The notes beneath the pieces are model-generated. The model had not been told where the DNA came from. It did not search any database and saw only the letters and a program-made list of their open reading frames with translations. A stretch of 64,000 bases of DNA from UBA8919 sp041658185 (GTDB lineage: Bacteria; Elusimicrobiota; UBA8919), in contig JBBAAR010000002.1 in NCBI GenBank assembly GCA_041658185.1, positions 62,001-126,000 of the forward strand. Direction: 5' to 3'. Position 1 is the stretch's first letter, and each line of letters starts with the position of its first letter. A program made the position numbers and the translations under genes. This document shows, piece after piece, positions 17,640-25,643 of this stretch.

Positions 17640-17666
17640 AAATCAAAAATTATGACTGGAGGTAAG

Positions 17667-18155
17667 ATGAACACTAAAAAATTTAGGTACTCAATCGATT
17701 TGATTTACGACATTTTTAAAAAGTTTTCTCACAAAATATCTGGACAAACTATTGTAAAGAAATATTGCCTTAGTCCCGGTGAACTTAAAAAAATTGAACA
17801 AAAAGTCGTCGGGGCATTAGAAGAAATTATTAAATTTTTGCTTGAAAATGAAAAAACATTAAAAACAATGCAGCGTAATGCCCAAAAATGGCATGCATAT
17901 GGTATTGACTTTGATTTAAATGGGATAAGTATTGAAAAATGCAATCTTACTGAATTCTATGAATTCCTCCATAGTGCAACATATGGTGTTCCGGCGCATC
18001 GACTATTTTTAGGCAAATTAGCTGAATTTATGACTCCTGAAGAACGTTGGAAAGAAATCGTAAGATTGCTTGCCAAAGCCGTTTACAAGAGAATTCAAAT
18101 GGAGGATTATGTAGAAAAAAAAGTCCCTGAAAGTAAAACAAAAATAAAACCATAA
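17667..18155 (+). CDS. Hypothetical cytoplasmic alpha-helical protein
   Basis: 162 aa. The start is fixed by GGAGGT four bases upstream; an ATG 15 bases earlier would place the Shine-Dalgarno inside the gene. Mostly helical, with Lys-rich ends and no TM segment or signal. Short motifs such as WHAYGIDFDLNG and LSPGELKKIEQKV are visible, but I do not recognise the family. It is the first gene after the recombinase and has its own promoter. Confidence 0.6.
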   Translation: MNTKKFRYSIDLIYDIFKKFSHKISGQTIVKKYCLSPGELKKIEQKVVGALEEIIKFLLENEKTLKTMQRNAQKWHAYGIDFDLNGISIEKCNLTEFYEFLHSATYGVPAHRLFLGKLAEFMTPEERWKEIVRLLAKAVYKRIQMEDYVEKKVPESKTKIKP

Positions 18156-18426
18156 AAATAAAGAAACCTTCACACCCACTAAAAAAGTTCTTCCAAACAA
18201 AACCACTAAGCCATCTCAATAGCAAATCAAATCTATTTTATTTGATCAAAACGACTCCATCCGATTTTCTGTAGCCGCTCTATTAATCAGCGATTGCCGA
18301 CGGTGTTTTTAATATTTTTTATACAAAAATTAAAAAAAAGTGGTTTTAAACTGCTTGCGACTTTATAGTATATAGTAGGGAGTAGCGGAACAGAAGTTCA
18401 ACAAATCTGTAAACGGGAGACAATTT

Positions 18427-18816
18427 ATGAAAACCAATAATTATTTCTGTCTTACAGGGACTCTCATAAACAAAACAAAACCCGAATATTTGGAGGACGG
18501 AAATTATACCTATATTATCATTATCCAGCAATTTATTAATGATAAACCTAATAATTTTATGGAAGAGCAACGGAATATCCCTGTTCGTCTTATAGGCGAA
18601 ATTGCAGAGAAAAACGAACAATTTCTACTCCCGTATACCTCTATATGTTTAGAGGGCAATATTCAACCCATTTATGAAGACGCCCAAAAACAAACCAGCG
18701 GAAACGAGCGCATGCTAGAGCCGGCGCCCGGAACATATTACGAAGGAATCATTTATAAATTCGATAGATTAAACCTAAAAGTAACCGCAATAAAAATCGG
18801 CGGAGTAGCAAATTAA
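18427..18816 (+). CDS. Small protein, possible OB-fold/single-strand-DNA-binding type
   Basis: 129 aa with GGGAGA six bases before ATG. The strand pattern FCLTGTLINKTKPEYLEDG ... ICLEGNIQP ... LKVTAIKIGG is compatible with an OB-fold like SSB or PriB, but the match is weak and no aromatic DNA-binding signature is certain. The TPR gene follows 46 bases downstream. The 271 bases upstream hold only A/T-rich sequence and one small hairpin (ATCAAAT...ATTTGAT). Confidence 0.5.
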   Translation: MKTNNYFCLTGTLINKTKPEYLEDGNYTYIIIIQQFINDKPNNFMEEQRNIPVRLIGEIAEKNEQFLLPYTSICLEGNIQPIYEDAQKQTSGNERMLEPAPGTYYEGIIYKFDRLNLKVTAIKIGGVAN

Positions 18817-18862
18817 TATGAAAAACATAAATATACCAACGGAAAATATAAGGAGCCAGAGT

Positions 18863-20065
18863 ATGCCACTAGAAAATAAATTTACGAAACAGTCAAAATG
18901 CACCGACCTTATAAAAAAAGGGCTGAAGGTGTTTGCCGAGGACCAACTTAAAGACGCAGTAAAATTTCTTAATGAAGCATTAAAATATGCTAAAGACAAC
19001 AGAACAAAAAGTGTGATAAATTTTTACTTAGGAAATATGTTCCAAAAAGATGGCAACTATAATCTTGCGATAAAATATTACCAGCGATGCAGTATATCCT
19101 TCCCGCAAAAAACAAACCCCGCGGCGGCACCCGTTGGTACGATAAATGCCGCATGTGTAAAATTGGCCTTAATCTATTCTGAGCTCGGCGACTGGCAAAA
19201 ATCGGCGGAGCATTTTTTAAAAGCAACAAACGTGCAACTTCCGATAGTGAAAATTGAGGAATCGTCGTTAGATAACCAAATAAATTCTAATGAAAATTAT
19301 TTGGCTTTAGGAATTACTAACTACGAGCAGGGAAATTACGTATTTGCTAAACGATGCTTAAAGCGGGCTATTGAAACTTATCCTAATAACTTCGGAGTGT
19401 TTAATGCTTTGGCTAATGTCTGCGATGCACTTGGAAAATATGAAGAAGCCCAAAAATATTACATTGCAGGACTTAAAATTAAACCGGACTGTTATTATCT
19501 ACTCGGGAATAGAGGAGTTTCGTTTTATTTCCAAGGAAATCTGGGCGCGGCACTTTTGCTTCTTGAAAAATCACTTTCAACTATGCCTGTCGGTTGGCTA
19601 TATTACTGGCTCTACAAAGTGTATGCCGAAATTGGTAATGAAATGTTGGCCAATAACGCGTATTTTGCGGGAGTAGCAACATCAAAACAAGGTATGGAAT
19701 TTTTCGCTAAAGCGGATTTGGCGAGATTTTATTCTGAAAAAAATGAGAATTTGGCAGAGGCGGAAAAACTTGCGATTGAGTCACTGCAGACCAACAAGTA
19801 TTTCGGATATTACTGTTTAGGTAGAGTTTATCTTGCCCAAAACGAGCCCGAAAAAGCTGCGGTCGCGATTAAGGCGTCACTTTTATTAAACCCAAATTAT
19901 TTTTGGTCACTTTTTTATCTCGGTCTAATCTACAAACATCAATTTCACAATATCCCCGAGTCAAATAAGTTTTTTTATAAAATTTTGGAAAACAATCCCA
20001 GAAACAGATTTGTAATCTCCGAATTAAAATGCAACGAAAAGGACATCGTAAATGCAGAAAAATGA
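18863..20065 (+). CDS. TPR-repeat protein
   Basis: 400 aa. The start is chosen at the ATG preceded by AAGGAG at seven bases; an ATG 45 bases earlier has a poorer site. About nine TPR units are visible, for example LGNMFQKDGNYNLAIKYYQR, NALANVCDALGKYEEAQKYY and YCLGRVYLAQNEPEKAAVAI. There is no signal peptide, so it is a cytoplasmic scaffold. Its stop precedes the MoxR start by ten bases, within that gene's ribosome site, which implies coupled translation and a shared pathway. Confidence 0.75.
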   Translation: MPLENKFTKQSKCTDLIKKGLKVFAEDQLKDAVKFLNEALKYAKDNRTKSVINFYLGNMFQKDGNYNLAIKYYQRCSISFPQKTNPAAAPVGTINAACVKLALIYSELGDWQKSAEHFLKATNVQLPIVKIEESSLDNQINSNENYLALGITNYEQGNYVFAKRCLKRAIETYPNNFGVFNALANVCDALGKYEEAQKYYIAGLKIKPDCYYLLGNRGVSFYFQGNLGAALLLLEKSLSTMPVGWLYYWLYKVYAEIGNEMLANNAYFAGVATSKQGMEFFAKADLARFYSEKNENLAEAEKLAIESLQTNKYFGYYCLGRVYLAQNEPEKAAVAIKASLLLNPNYFWSLFYLGLIYKHQFHNIPESNKFFYKILENNPRNRFVISELKCNEKDIVNAEK

Positions 20066-20075
20066 GGTGACCGAT

Positions 20076-21215
20076 ATGGAAGCGGGAAAAGATATAAAAG
20101 ATATGGTAGAAAAAATCAGAAATGGACTACTTAATGTTTACTGCGGGCCGGCAGAAATAATTGACCTATTCCTTGCTGGTGTAATAACCCGGTCAAATAT
20201 ACTATTAACAGGCGCATGCGGAAAAGGGAAATCGTTTCTTTGCGAGGCCGCCGCAAAATTCCTGAACTGTAGTTTTTCCCGAGTACAGGGTGGACAGGGA
20301 CTGACTGAATCTAAGATGATTGCTACTTATGATATTGCTCAGTTGATGCAGGGGAAAGAAGTGGTCCTGTGGCGAGATTTCTGCTCGACAAAATTTCGCA
20401 TGTTTGACGAGATAAACCGGTGCCATCCCACAGTAATAAATTCTACATTCAGCATGCTCGCAGAGGGTATAATTATCTATGGAAACCACAGAATTAAAGT
20501 CGGCGACGCCGTTTTTGTTGCGACCATGAATCCTGACGATTCAGGAACATACCAAATGTCCCCACCTTTCCTAGATCGTTTTCATTTTACAATTCCAATG
20601 CCCTCGGTTAAGGCAAATTTTAAAGAAAAAATGAGCAAAATCCAGGGCATTCAACTGAAACCTGTTTTAGAAGAAAATGAAATCGACCGGTTATGGAAAT
20701 ATGCGGATTCAATTACGATTCCTGAAAATATAAAATTCAGTCTTGCTAATATGGTGAGAACACTGCAACTATGCCAAAATGGAGAAAAAGAATTCCTGAC
20801 TAATTTCCCGGGAATTTGCAAGACATGTCGGTTTTCCGAATTTATTTGTGCAAAAATAGAACCGGCGAGCACAATTAGCGAACGCGTATACATCAGCGCG
20901 TTGAAAATTCTCAAAGGGTATGCAGTTATTCATTATAATCGCCCTCTTCAAATTCAGGATTTGATAAATATCCTTCCATATGTATTACTCCAAAGGATAA
21001 AATTTGTAGATTCATTTGAAAAGGAAAACTTCAACAAAATTAATGCAGTAAAAGCGCTTGTTAATGAACTGCATAAAAAAGAAATAGAGAGAGAACGCTT
21101 TTTCGAGATTATTTCCGAGTTAAAACCGGATGATAAAGCTGGATTACAGAATCTCGAAAGCTGGGCGAAAAATGATTTACTGCTTAAGGAATATTACGAT
21201 GAAATTAAACGATAA
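20076..21215 (+). CDS. MoxR-type AAA+ ATPase
   Basis: 379 aa. ATG is preceded by GAGGTG at six bases. Walker A is GACGKGKS (about residue 47), Walker B is FRMFDEINR, sensor 1 is ATMNPDD, and the arginine-finger segment is PPFLDRFHF. MoxR ATPases work with VWA-domain partners as chaperones that assemble or activate target complexes (family knowledge). The partner gene begins 17 bases before this one ends. Oddity: a Cys-rich stretch CKTCRFSEFICAK at about residue 250 could bind a metal. Confidence 0.85.
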   Translation: MEAGKDIKDMVEKIRNGLLNVYCGPAEIIDLFLAGVITRSNILLTGACGKGKSFLCEAAAKFLNCSFSRVQGGQGLTESKMIATYDIAQLMQGKEVVLWRDFCSTKFRMFDEINRCHPTVINSTFSMLAEGIIIYGNHRIKVGDAVFVATMNPDDSGTYQMSPPFLDRFHFTIPMPSVKANFKEKMSKIQGIQLKPVLEENEIDRLWKYADSITIPENIKFSLANMVRTLQLCQNGEKEFLTNFPGICKTCRFSEFICAKIEPASTISERVYISALKILKGYAVIHYNRPLQIQDLINILPYVLLQRIKFVDSFEKENFNKINAVKALVNELHKKEIERERFFEIISELKPDDKAGLQNLESWAKNDLLLKEYYDEIKR

Positions 21216-22731
21216 AACTGTGTCTAAAATCTTTGACAAAATCCGGGAAGAATACAAATTCCCACCGGTGGTACTTACTATTCACAACGATAAGTGCATA
21301 CCTTTTTATATCAAGGGGATGAGGGTGTGTCTTTGTTTAGAGAAAGTTTTTAATGAGAATCATTTGAAATCTATGATGCGGCACGAATTAGGCCACATTG
21401 AATACGCCCCGCAAACCCATCAAAATGCCATGAGGCATCTCGCGCTACTCAAACAATTATCGCGCATAAATGAAGTAGACATCTTGACGATGCTCTTGAA
21501 TGTAATATATGACATTATTGTCGATTATTCCACATCAAAATCGCACAAGAATTATATAGAAAACTTAAATCCGAGCATACTTGTTGAATACAAACATCGT
21601 ATTCCTGATAATTATTACTGGCGAATTTTACAAGGTGTCTACAACAAATTAATGCATAAAGGATTAAGAATCCCCGTCGGTAAGAAATGCCAGCAGGTCG
21701 CTAATAAAATCATCAGGATTTTAAGAACAACTTCTTCGCTTGATGAAAATGTGAGTTCTATAGCTGAATGCCTTATTTTTGAAGCACTTCGTGAAGCGAA
21801 GTTGCGGAATCAACTTATCCAATTCCTATTGGCTATGACAAAAGTAATTTCTTGCGATGAGTTTTGGAAAGCAGAAAAAAAACCTGATCCAGATGCAAGG
21901 AAGAATTCTATTTTAGGAACTTTTCTGAGGCGTCCAAGAAGTTTAAGAAATGCTCGGAGAACTATGGTTTATTTACCGCCGAGACCATTTTCGATACCGG
22001 ATATTTATGATGACTGCCGGCAAAAGGCAAGAAACAAAAAAATCAAATTTATTCTAAATGAATTAAAAGAAAAATTTCCATTAGAAACTCCCGTGGGATT
22101 AACCCAGTGGTCAGCCAGTGACCCAGTTGAGGCACTTGAAATTCATGAATCTCTGGCTACTTCCGGTATCCTTATTCCGGAGACAACAACGCTGCAGTTT
22201 ATCAATAACATTGAGGAAAACTCGGCAAATCAAAAACGTAAAATAATCGTCGCCGGTGACACTTCTGGCAGTGTGCATGGCGACATAATGTTGACCACAT
22301 TGTTTAGTTTGATTGAGGTTGCCCAATCTCATAATATTGATATAGCAATAATTCTTTTTTCTGACTCAGAGTATTTCAACAGCGGATTCACAACGGATTA
22401 CGAAAACCTGACGAAAAATGTATACTCAGTTTATGGTCGCGGCGGCAACGGCAATACTTGCTCAGGGACAATTTTGCTAAAACAACTTGCAATCACTTCG
22501 CAGGATAACATAATAATATTCTTAACAGACTGGGCGCTCTTTGAATATACCGAGGAGGCGAATCGGCGCCTTGTCGAACTGGCGAAAAATAACAACGTTT
22601 TTTCTCTAATTTTTTCAGATAAATCGGATGAGAACCGATACTTACCAGAAAATATAAATTATGCTGAAATCCAGACGGACAAGGACTTAGATAACCTTGT
22701 TATAAATTTCACTGGGAGGGATAATTTATGA
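21199..22731 (+). CDS. VWA-domain protein with an HELGH metallopeptidase-like motif (MoxR partner)
   Basis: 510 aa, starting in the ATG that overlaps the MoxR gene end. Near residue 57 is MMRHELGHIEYAP, an HExxH zinc-protease motif. The middle is helical. The C-terminal 170 residues form a von Willebrand A domain with MIDAS-type DTSGSV at about 353 and TDWALFEY further on. This fits the predicted metallopeptidase-plus-VWA proteins (VWA-like/DUF2201 type) that accompany MoxR ATPases. Function inferred: a substrate-recognition or proteolytic subunit driven by MoxR. It overlaps the next gene by ATGA. Confidence 0.8.
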   Translation: MKLNDKTVSKIFDKIREEYKFPPVVLTIHNDKCIPFYIKGMRVCLCLEKVFNENHLKSMMRHELGHIEYAPQTHQNAMRHLALLKQLSRINEVDILTMLLNVIYDIIVDYSTSKSHKNYIENLNPSILVEYKHRIPDNYYWRILQGVYNKLMHKGLRIPVGKKCQQVANKIIRILRTTSSLDENVSSIAECLIFEALREAKLRNQLIQFLLAMTKVISCDEFWKAEKKPDPDARKNSILGTFLRRPRSLRNARRTMVYLPPRPFSIPDIYDDCRQKARNKKIKFILNELKEKFPLETPVGLTQWSASDPVEALEIHESLATSGILIPETTTLQFINNIEENSANQKRKIIVAGDTSGSVHGDIMLTTLFSLIEVAQSHNIDIAIILFSDSEYFNSGFTTDYENLTKNVYSVYGRGGNGNTCSGTILLKQLAITSQDNIIIFLTDWALFEYTEEANRRLVELAKNNNVFSLIFSDKSDENRYLPENINYAEIQTDKDLDNLVINFTGRDNL

Positions 22732-23018
22732 GAGAGTTTAGATTGAAAATAGAAAATTTGGAACTAGCGGAAATTTTCAAAAAAGTATTGAGTGTATTTA
22801 AATACGAACTTGTGAATGAACATGGGGAAATATATATCGTTTTCGAAAGATGTTTTAATGAATTTTCTACCGGCGAGCAGGAGCTCCTAAGAACTATTTT
22901 ATCTCTTTCAAAATATCCTGGATGTTTTCGTAAATTGGACAAAAAAAATCGGGAAAATATGCAAAGCACAATGATTAGTATGGAAAAATATCTACAGGGA
23001 GGTCAAATAGATGGATAA
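22728..23018 (+). CDS. Small hypothetical protein
   Basis: 96 aa. The start overlaps the VWA stop (ATGA), with GGGAGGGA eight bases upstream. Mixed alpha/beta, with no TM segment or recognised motif. Coupling to the VWA gene suggests it belongs to the same functional unit. Its end overlaps the LAGLIDADG gene by eight bases. Confidence 0.65.
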   Translation: MREFRLKIENLELAEIFKKVLSVFKYELVNEHGEIYIVFERCFNEFSTGEQELLRTILSLSKYPGCFRKLDKKNRENMQSTMISMEKYLQGGQIDG

Positions 23019-23451
23019 GATATTCACGTTATTGCAACGAGGGTGGTTGGGAGCGGCTATCGACGGAGAAGGGTCAATCAGTCACAAAAAAAAGGGGGAT
23101 CGTTACAATATATTTCTATATAATTCTGATAGGGCATTCATTGAAAAGTTTCGGCAGATCGTTGGAACTGCCGGTAAAATAACCGCTTCAGCGCGGAAAA
23201 AGACACCCCAAACACTCGGGAAAAAAATGGTGTTTGAAACAGCTATATGTAATAAATTCGAGATTATTAATATTCTTTCACAGTTGTTGGAATCGGGGGC
23301 ATTAATTATAAAAAAAGATCTCGCAAAAACGGCGATAGAAGTGATGCGTAAAAAAAAGAATTATAAACTTAAACGATTGGGGTATTTTACGCCGACTCTA
23401 CCTTGCCCGCAAAAAACCGGGGTTGCCATACAATTGGAACTTTTTAATTGA
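23011..23451 (+). CDS. LAGLIDADG-type homing endonuclease-like protein
   Basis: 146 aa with GGGAGG upstream. The N-terminal WLGAAIDGEGSIS matches the LAGLIDADG helix and its acidic catalytic residue. One such motif in a 146-aa chain fits the homodimeric class. It is not inside an intron or intein as far as I can see: the frame overlaps the preceding small gene and the neighbours are intact, so it behaves as a free-standing gene. Confidence 0.75.
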   Translation: MDKIFTLLQRGWLGAAIDGEGSISHKKKGDRYNIFLYNSDRAFIEKFRQIVGTAGKITASARKKTPQTLGKKMVFETAICNKFEIINILSQLLESGALIIKKDLAKTAIEVMRKKKNYKLKRLGYFTPTLPCPQKTGVAIQLELFN

Positions 23452-23536
23452 CGCAGCTATCACAAAAATTTGGCCTATTCTGTAAAGTAAAAAATGATAA
23501 CTAATATTTGGAAACAAAAAAGGGAGGTGATAAAAT

Positions 23537-23752
23537 ATGAAATCTAAAAAAACTAATAAAATATACACGCGTTATGGAATCGTAAATCCGCTGGACCCGT
23601 ATCAAGTCGTTTATTATCCTGCGCGATGTGTCGGCGGGGGATATAATAATTCAGGTCATCGGGTCGGCGGAACGTTACCGGACGGACGCAGACTGGTGGC
23701 AGGAAAAAAAGTAGTGTGGTTGAATTATTGTCTCGTTTATGCAGTTAGATAA
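23537..23752 (+). CDS. Small basic Gly/Tyr-rich protein
   Basis: 71 aa behind the strong site GGGAGGTGA (six bases before ATG). Composition is Lys/Arg/Gly/Tyr-rich, with RCVGGGYNNSGHRVGG in the middle. Family not recognised. It lies in the same-strand run of small genes. Confidence 0.6.
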   Translation: MKSKKTNKIYTRYGIVNPLDPYQVVYYPARCVGGGYNNSGHRVGGTLPDGRRLVAGKKVVWLNYCLVYAVR

Positions 23753-23812
23753 TATTTTACATACTTGCTCACGGCCGGACATATCGGAATTTTTCAAGGG
23801 GAGGTGGATAAT

Positions 23813-24349
23813 ATGATAAACAAACTGGACAATTCGGAAGGCGATCCTTTTTTAACAGTTCCGCCAGCAACTTATTATGACAAGGCCGCCTATCAGAAGG
23901 GAGTAAGCTTACCTCTGAATCATTATCCGCGGATTCTTGCTGCATTTATCAGTATCAGAGACAGATTAGTAATTGATTTTCCGATGATTAAAGATACAAA
24001 GATTTACGTGTATCCGATAAACTTAATGAAGTGCTACGGTTCTGTTTCTAACGACGACGTTAATCCCGATTCCTTGCTTCGCAATTTCATTTCGATTGCG
24101 GACGTACTTGAAACTGACGTGCCCATCGCTCAGATTAATGGTGTAATCTGGAGGACGTTGCTGATTAAAGCGTTCACTTTATCCGGCAGGCCGTGGCCGT
24201 CCGGCAAGATTATTAACGAATATTTGTTGCGCCGGTTCAATCTTATTATAGGGCATGACTGTCCCGCCTGTGGCGCATTTTTAACTGATGATTCTGATAT
24301 TTGTCCGAAATGCCACGGTTCACTTTCGTATGCTTCACGCCAAAACTGA
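23813..24349 (+). CDS. Hypothetical protein with C-terminal zinc ribbon
   Basis: 178 aa. ATG is preceded by GGGGAGGTG at eight bases; an earlier in-frame ATG lacks such a site. The last 30 residues contain CPACGAFL and CPKCHGSL, a four-Cys zinc ribbon. The rest is an unrecognised alpha/beta domain. A nucleic-acid or protein-binding adaptor role is possible but not shown. Confidence 0.65.
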   Translation: MINKLDNSEGDPFLTVPPATYYDKAAYQKGVSLPLNHYPRILAAFISIRDRLVIDFPMIKDTKIYVYPINLMKCYGSVSNDDVNPDSLLRNFISIADVLETDVPIAQINGVIWRTLLIKAFTLSGRPWPSGKIINEYLLRRFNLIIGHDCPACGAFLTDDSDICPKCHGSLSYASRQN

Positions 24350-24359
24350 GGTTAAAAAA

Positions 24360-24545
24360 ATGGAAGAAAAGATTGTTGAGGCGATGGTGACTGATGACAT
24401 GGACTGCGGTGTTAAATTTTTTTATCAAGACGAGACTGAGTTCAAAGAATTAACAAACGTGAAAGAAATTACTATAAGAATTCTAAAATGCGACCCGCAT
24501 CTGATTATAGATACAACTGGTGCACGCCCCAAAATCATAAACTGA
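24360..24545 (+). CDS. Small hypothetical protein
   Basis: 61 aa starting ten bases after the zinc-ribbon gene, with GAGG upstream of ATG. Acidic, alpha/beta, no motif recognised. Last gene of this run: a new promoter follows within 25 bases. Confidence 0.5.
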   Translation: MEEKIVEAMVTDDMDCGVKFFYQDETEFKELTNVKEITIRILKCDPHLIIDTTGARPKIIN

Positions 24546-24568
24546 AAATCTCTTGTAAAAAAAGGTGC

Positions 24569-24597
24569 TTGACAAATTAGTTTTTTTTTGATATAAA
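24569..24597 (+). promoter_or_regulatory. Promoter of the DUF5678-like gene
   Basis: TTGACA and TATAAA are separated by 17 bases. A small hairpin (TCTATGA...TCATAGA, 24624-24647) lies in the leader just before the ribosome site. Confidence 0.75.
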
Positions 24598-24660
24598 TAA
24601 TATAGACGGAAAAAGTAGTGGTTCTATGAATTTTGAAAATCATAGACGCGGAGGTTACCA

Positions 24661-24912
24661 ATGTGTAAAGATCCAATAATACATCTTGAAGAATTTAAGA
24701 AAAATGAGGAGTGGTATTCAGCACATTTTAGTGAACTCTTAAAAAAGTGTCAGAATAAGTTTGTTGCTATATCCAACGAATCTATAGCGGGTGTTGATAA
24801 GGATATTGTAAAACTTAGAAACAAGTTAGAAAAAAAACGGATTGATATCTGTCCAGTTTATGTTGAATATGTCACTAACAAGCCGCTGGATTTAATATTA
24901 AAAACTATTTGA
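24661..24912 (+). CDS. DUF5678-like small protein
   Basis: 83 aa after GCGGAGG at eight bases. The pattern EFKKNEEWYSAHFSELLKK ... KFVAISNESIAGVDKD ... DICPVYVEYV matches the short DUF5678 fold (helix, then a KYVAI strand, then an IEFV-type strand). No biochemical role is known to me. It is monocistronic: its stop codon overlaps the next promoter. Confidence 0.65.
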   Translation: MCKDPIIHLEEFKKNEEWYSAHFSELLKKCQNKFVAISNESIAGVDKDIVKLRNKLEKKRIDICPVYVEYVTNKPLDLILKTI

Positions 24913-24938
24913 CAAATATTGTGGTTTTGTGATATAAT
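24909..24938 (+). promoter_or_regulatory. Promoter of the envelope operon with structured leader
   Basis: TTGACA and TATAAT are separated by 18 bases. It overlaps the stop codon of the upstream gene and lies about 200 bases before the first start codon, leaving a long leader. Confidence 0.75.
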
Positions 24939-24990
24939 AACATTGGCTGGAAAAATTTTAGTTCTTTAAATTTTAGTATTTTATACTTTT

Positions 24991-25118
24991 CTGCAAAGGC
25001 GTAAAAAATCACGCCTTCGTACGAGTCACTGCAGGCGAAAGCTCGGCAAAATTGCCGGGTTTTACATCGCTCAAGTTCGGTGACTCGTATTTGAGAAGAT
25101 GTTTACCCGGCTTTTTTA
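24991..25118 (+). promoter_or_regulatory. Structured leader RNA with alternative terminator (riboswitch or attenuator-like)
   Basis: Three helices are clear: AAGGCGT/ACGCCTT (24997-25017), TACGAGTCAC/GTGACTCGTA (25020-25089, ten perfect pairs) and a hairpin CGGCAA/TTGCCG inside it. A competing hairpin, GCCGGGTTTTACATC (25054-25068) with GATGTTTACCCGGC (25098-25111), is followed by six T and would terminate transcription. The terminator's 5' arm is buried in the ten-pair stem-loop, so the two folds exclude each other. I do not recognise the ligand class; it is not GEMM-I, since the GACGCAAAG block is missing. Confidence 0.7.
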
Positions 25119-25145
25119 TTTCCGGAAGGCAAAAGGGGGCAGAAA

Positions 25146-25610
25146 ATGCAGAGAAAAATTGTAGCAATGGTGTTTTCCTGTTTGGTTCTCTTGTTTGGGG
25201 TTTTTCAGTCGATAACTTTTGCACAGGATCCTGCGCAAACCCAGGCAAAAAGGTCTGAAATAAAACATCTTCGTTGGGGAGCAACTTGGGATTATATTGG
25301 CGGAGGTTTGTGTATAGCCGGTGGAGGATATCTTATATATTTGGGATCAAAAGATTCTGAAGCAACATATCAGTGGATTGGATATATTTTAGGAGGTTCT
25401 TTTATTATCTCTGGAATTAAGTCTATTGTTAAAGGTGTAAATAAAGAAAACACAGCGGACAATTTGGAAAGACAACTGAGCATGGGATCATTTTTGAATT
25501 ATGAAAGCGGTCGTTTCAGAGTATCTTTACCAACATTACAATATTCGCACAGCCCAATTCATAATTCAAATTATATTCAACTTTCAGCGTTGGCAATAAA
25601 ATTTCAGTAA
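25146..25610 (+). CDS. Signal-peptide protein with two hydrophobic segments
   Basis: 154 aa. The first 27 residues (MQRKIVAMVFSCLVLLFGVF onward, ending FAQ) form a signal peptide identical to that of the barrel protein at the end of this operon. The mature part holds Gly-rich hydrophobic stretches (YIGGGLCIAGGGYLIYLG and IGYILGGSFIISGIKSIV), probably membrane inserted. Family not recognised. First gene behind the structured leader. Confidence 0.65.
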   Translation: MQRKIVAMVFSCLVLLFGVFQSITFAQDPAQTQAKRSEIKHLRWGATWDYIGGGLCIAGGGYLIYLGSKDSEATYQWIGYILGGSFIISGIKSIVKGVNKENTADNLERQLSMGSFLNYESGRFRVSLPTLQYSHSPIHNSNYIQLSALAIKFQ

Positions 25611-25643
25611 AAGTCATTTTGTCGTGGCGGAGGAAAGAAATAA

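Noticed and set aside
24991..25090. A second c-di-GMP riboswitch
   Set aside because: The GACGCAAAG and GGGTTACC blocks of GEMM-I are absent; kept as an unassigned leader.
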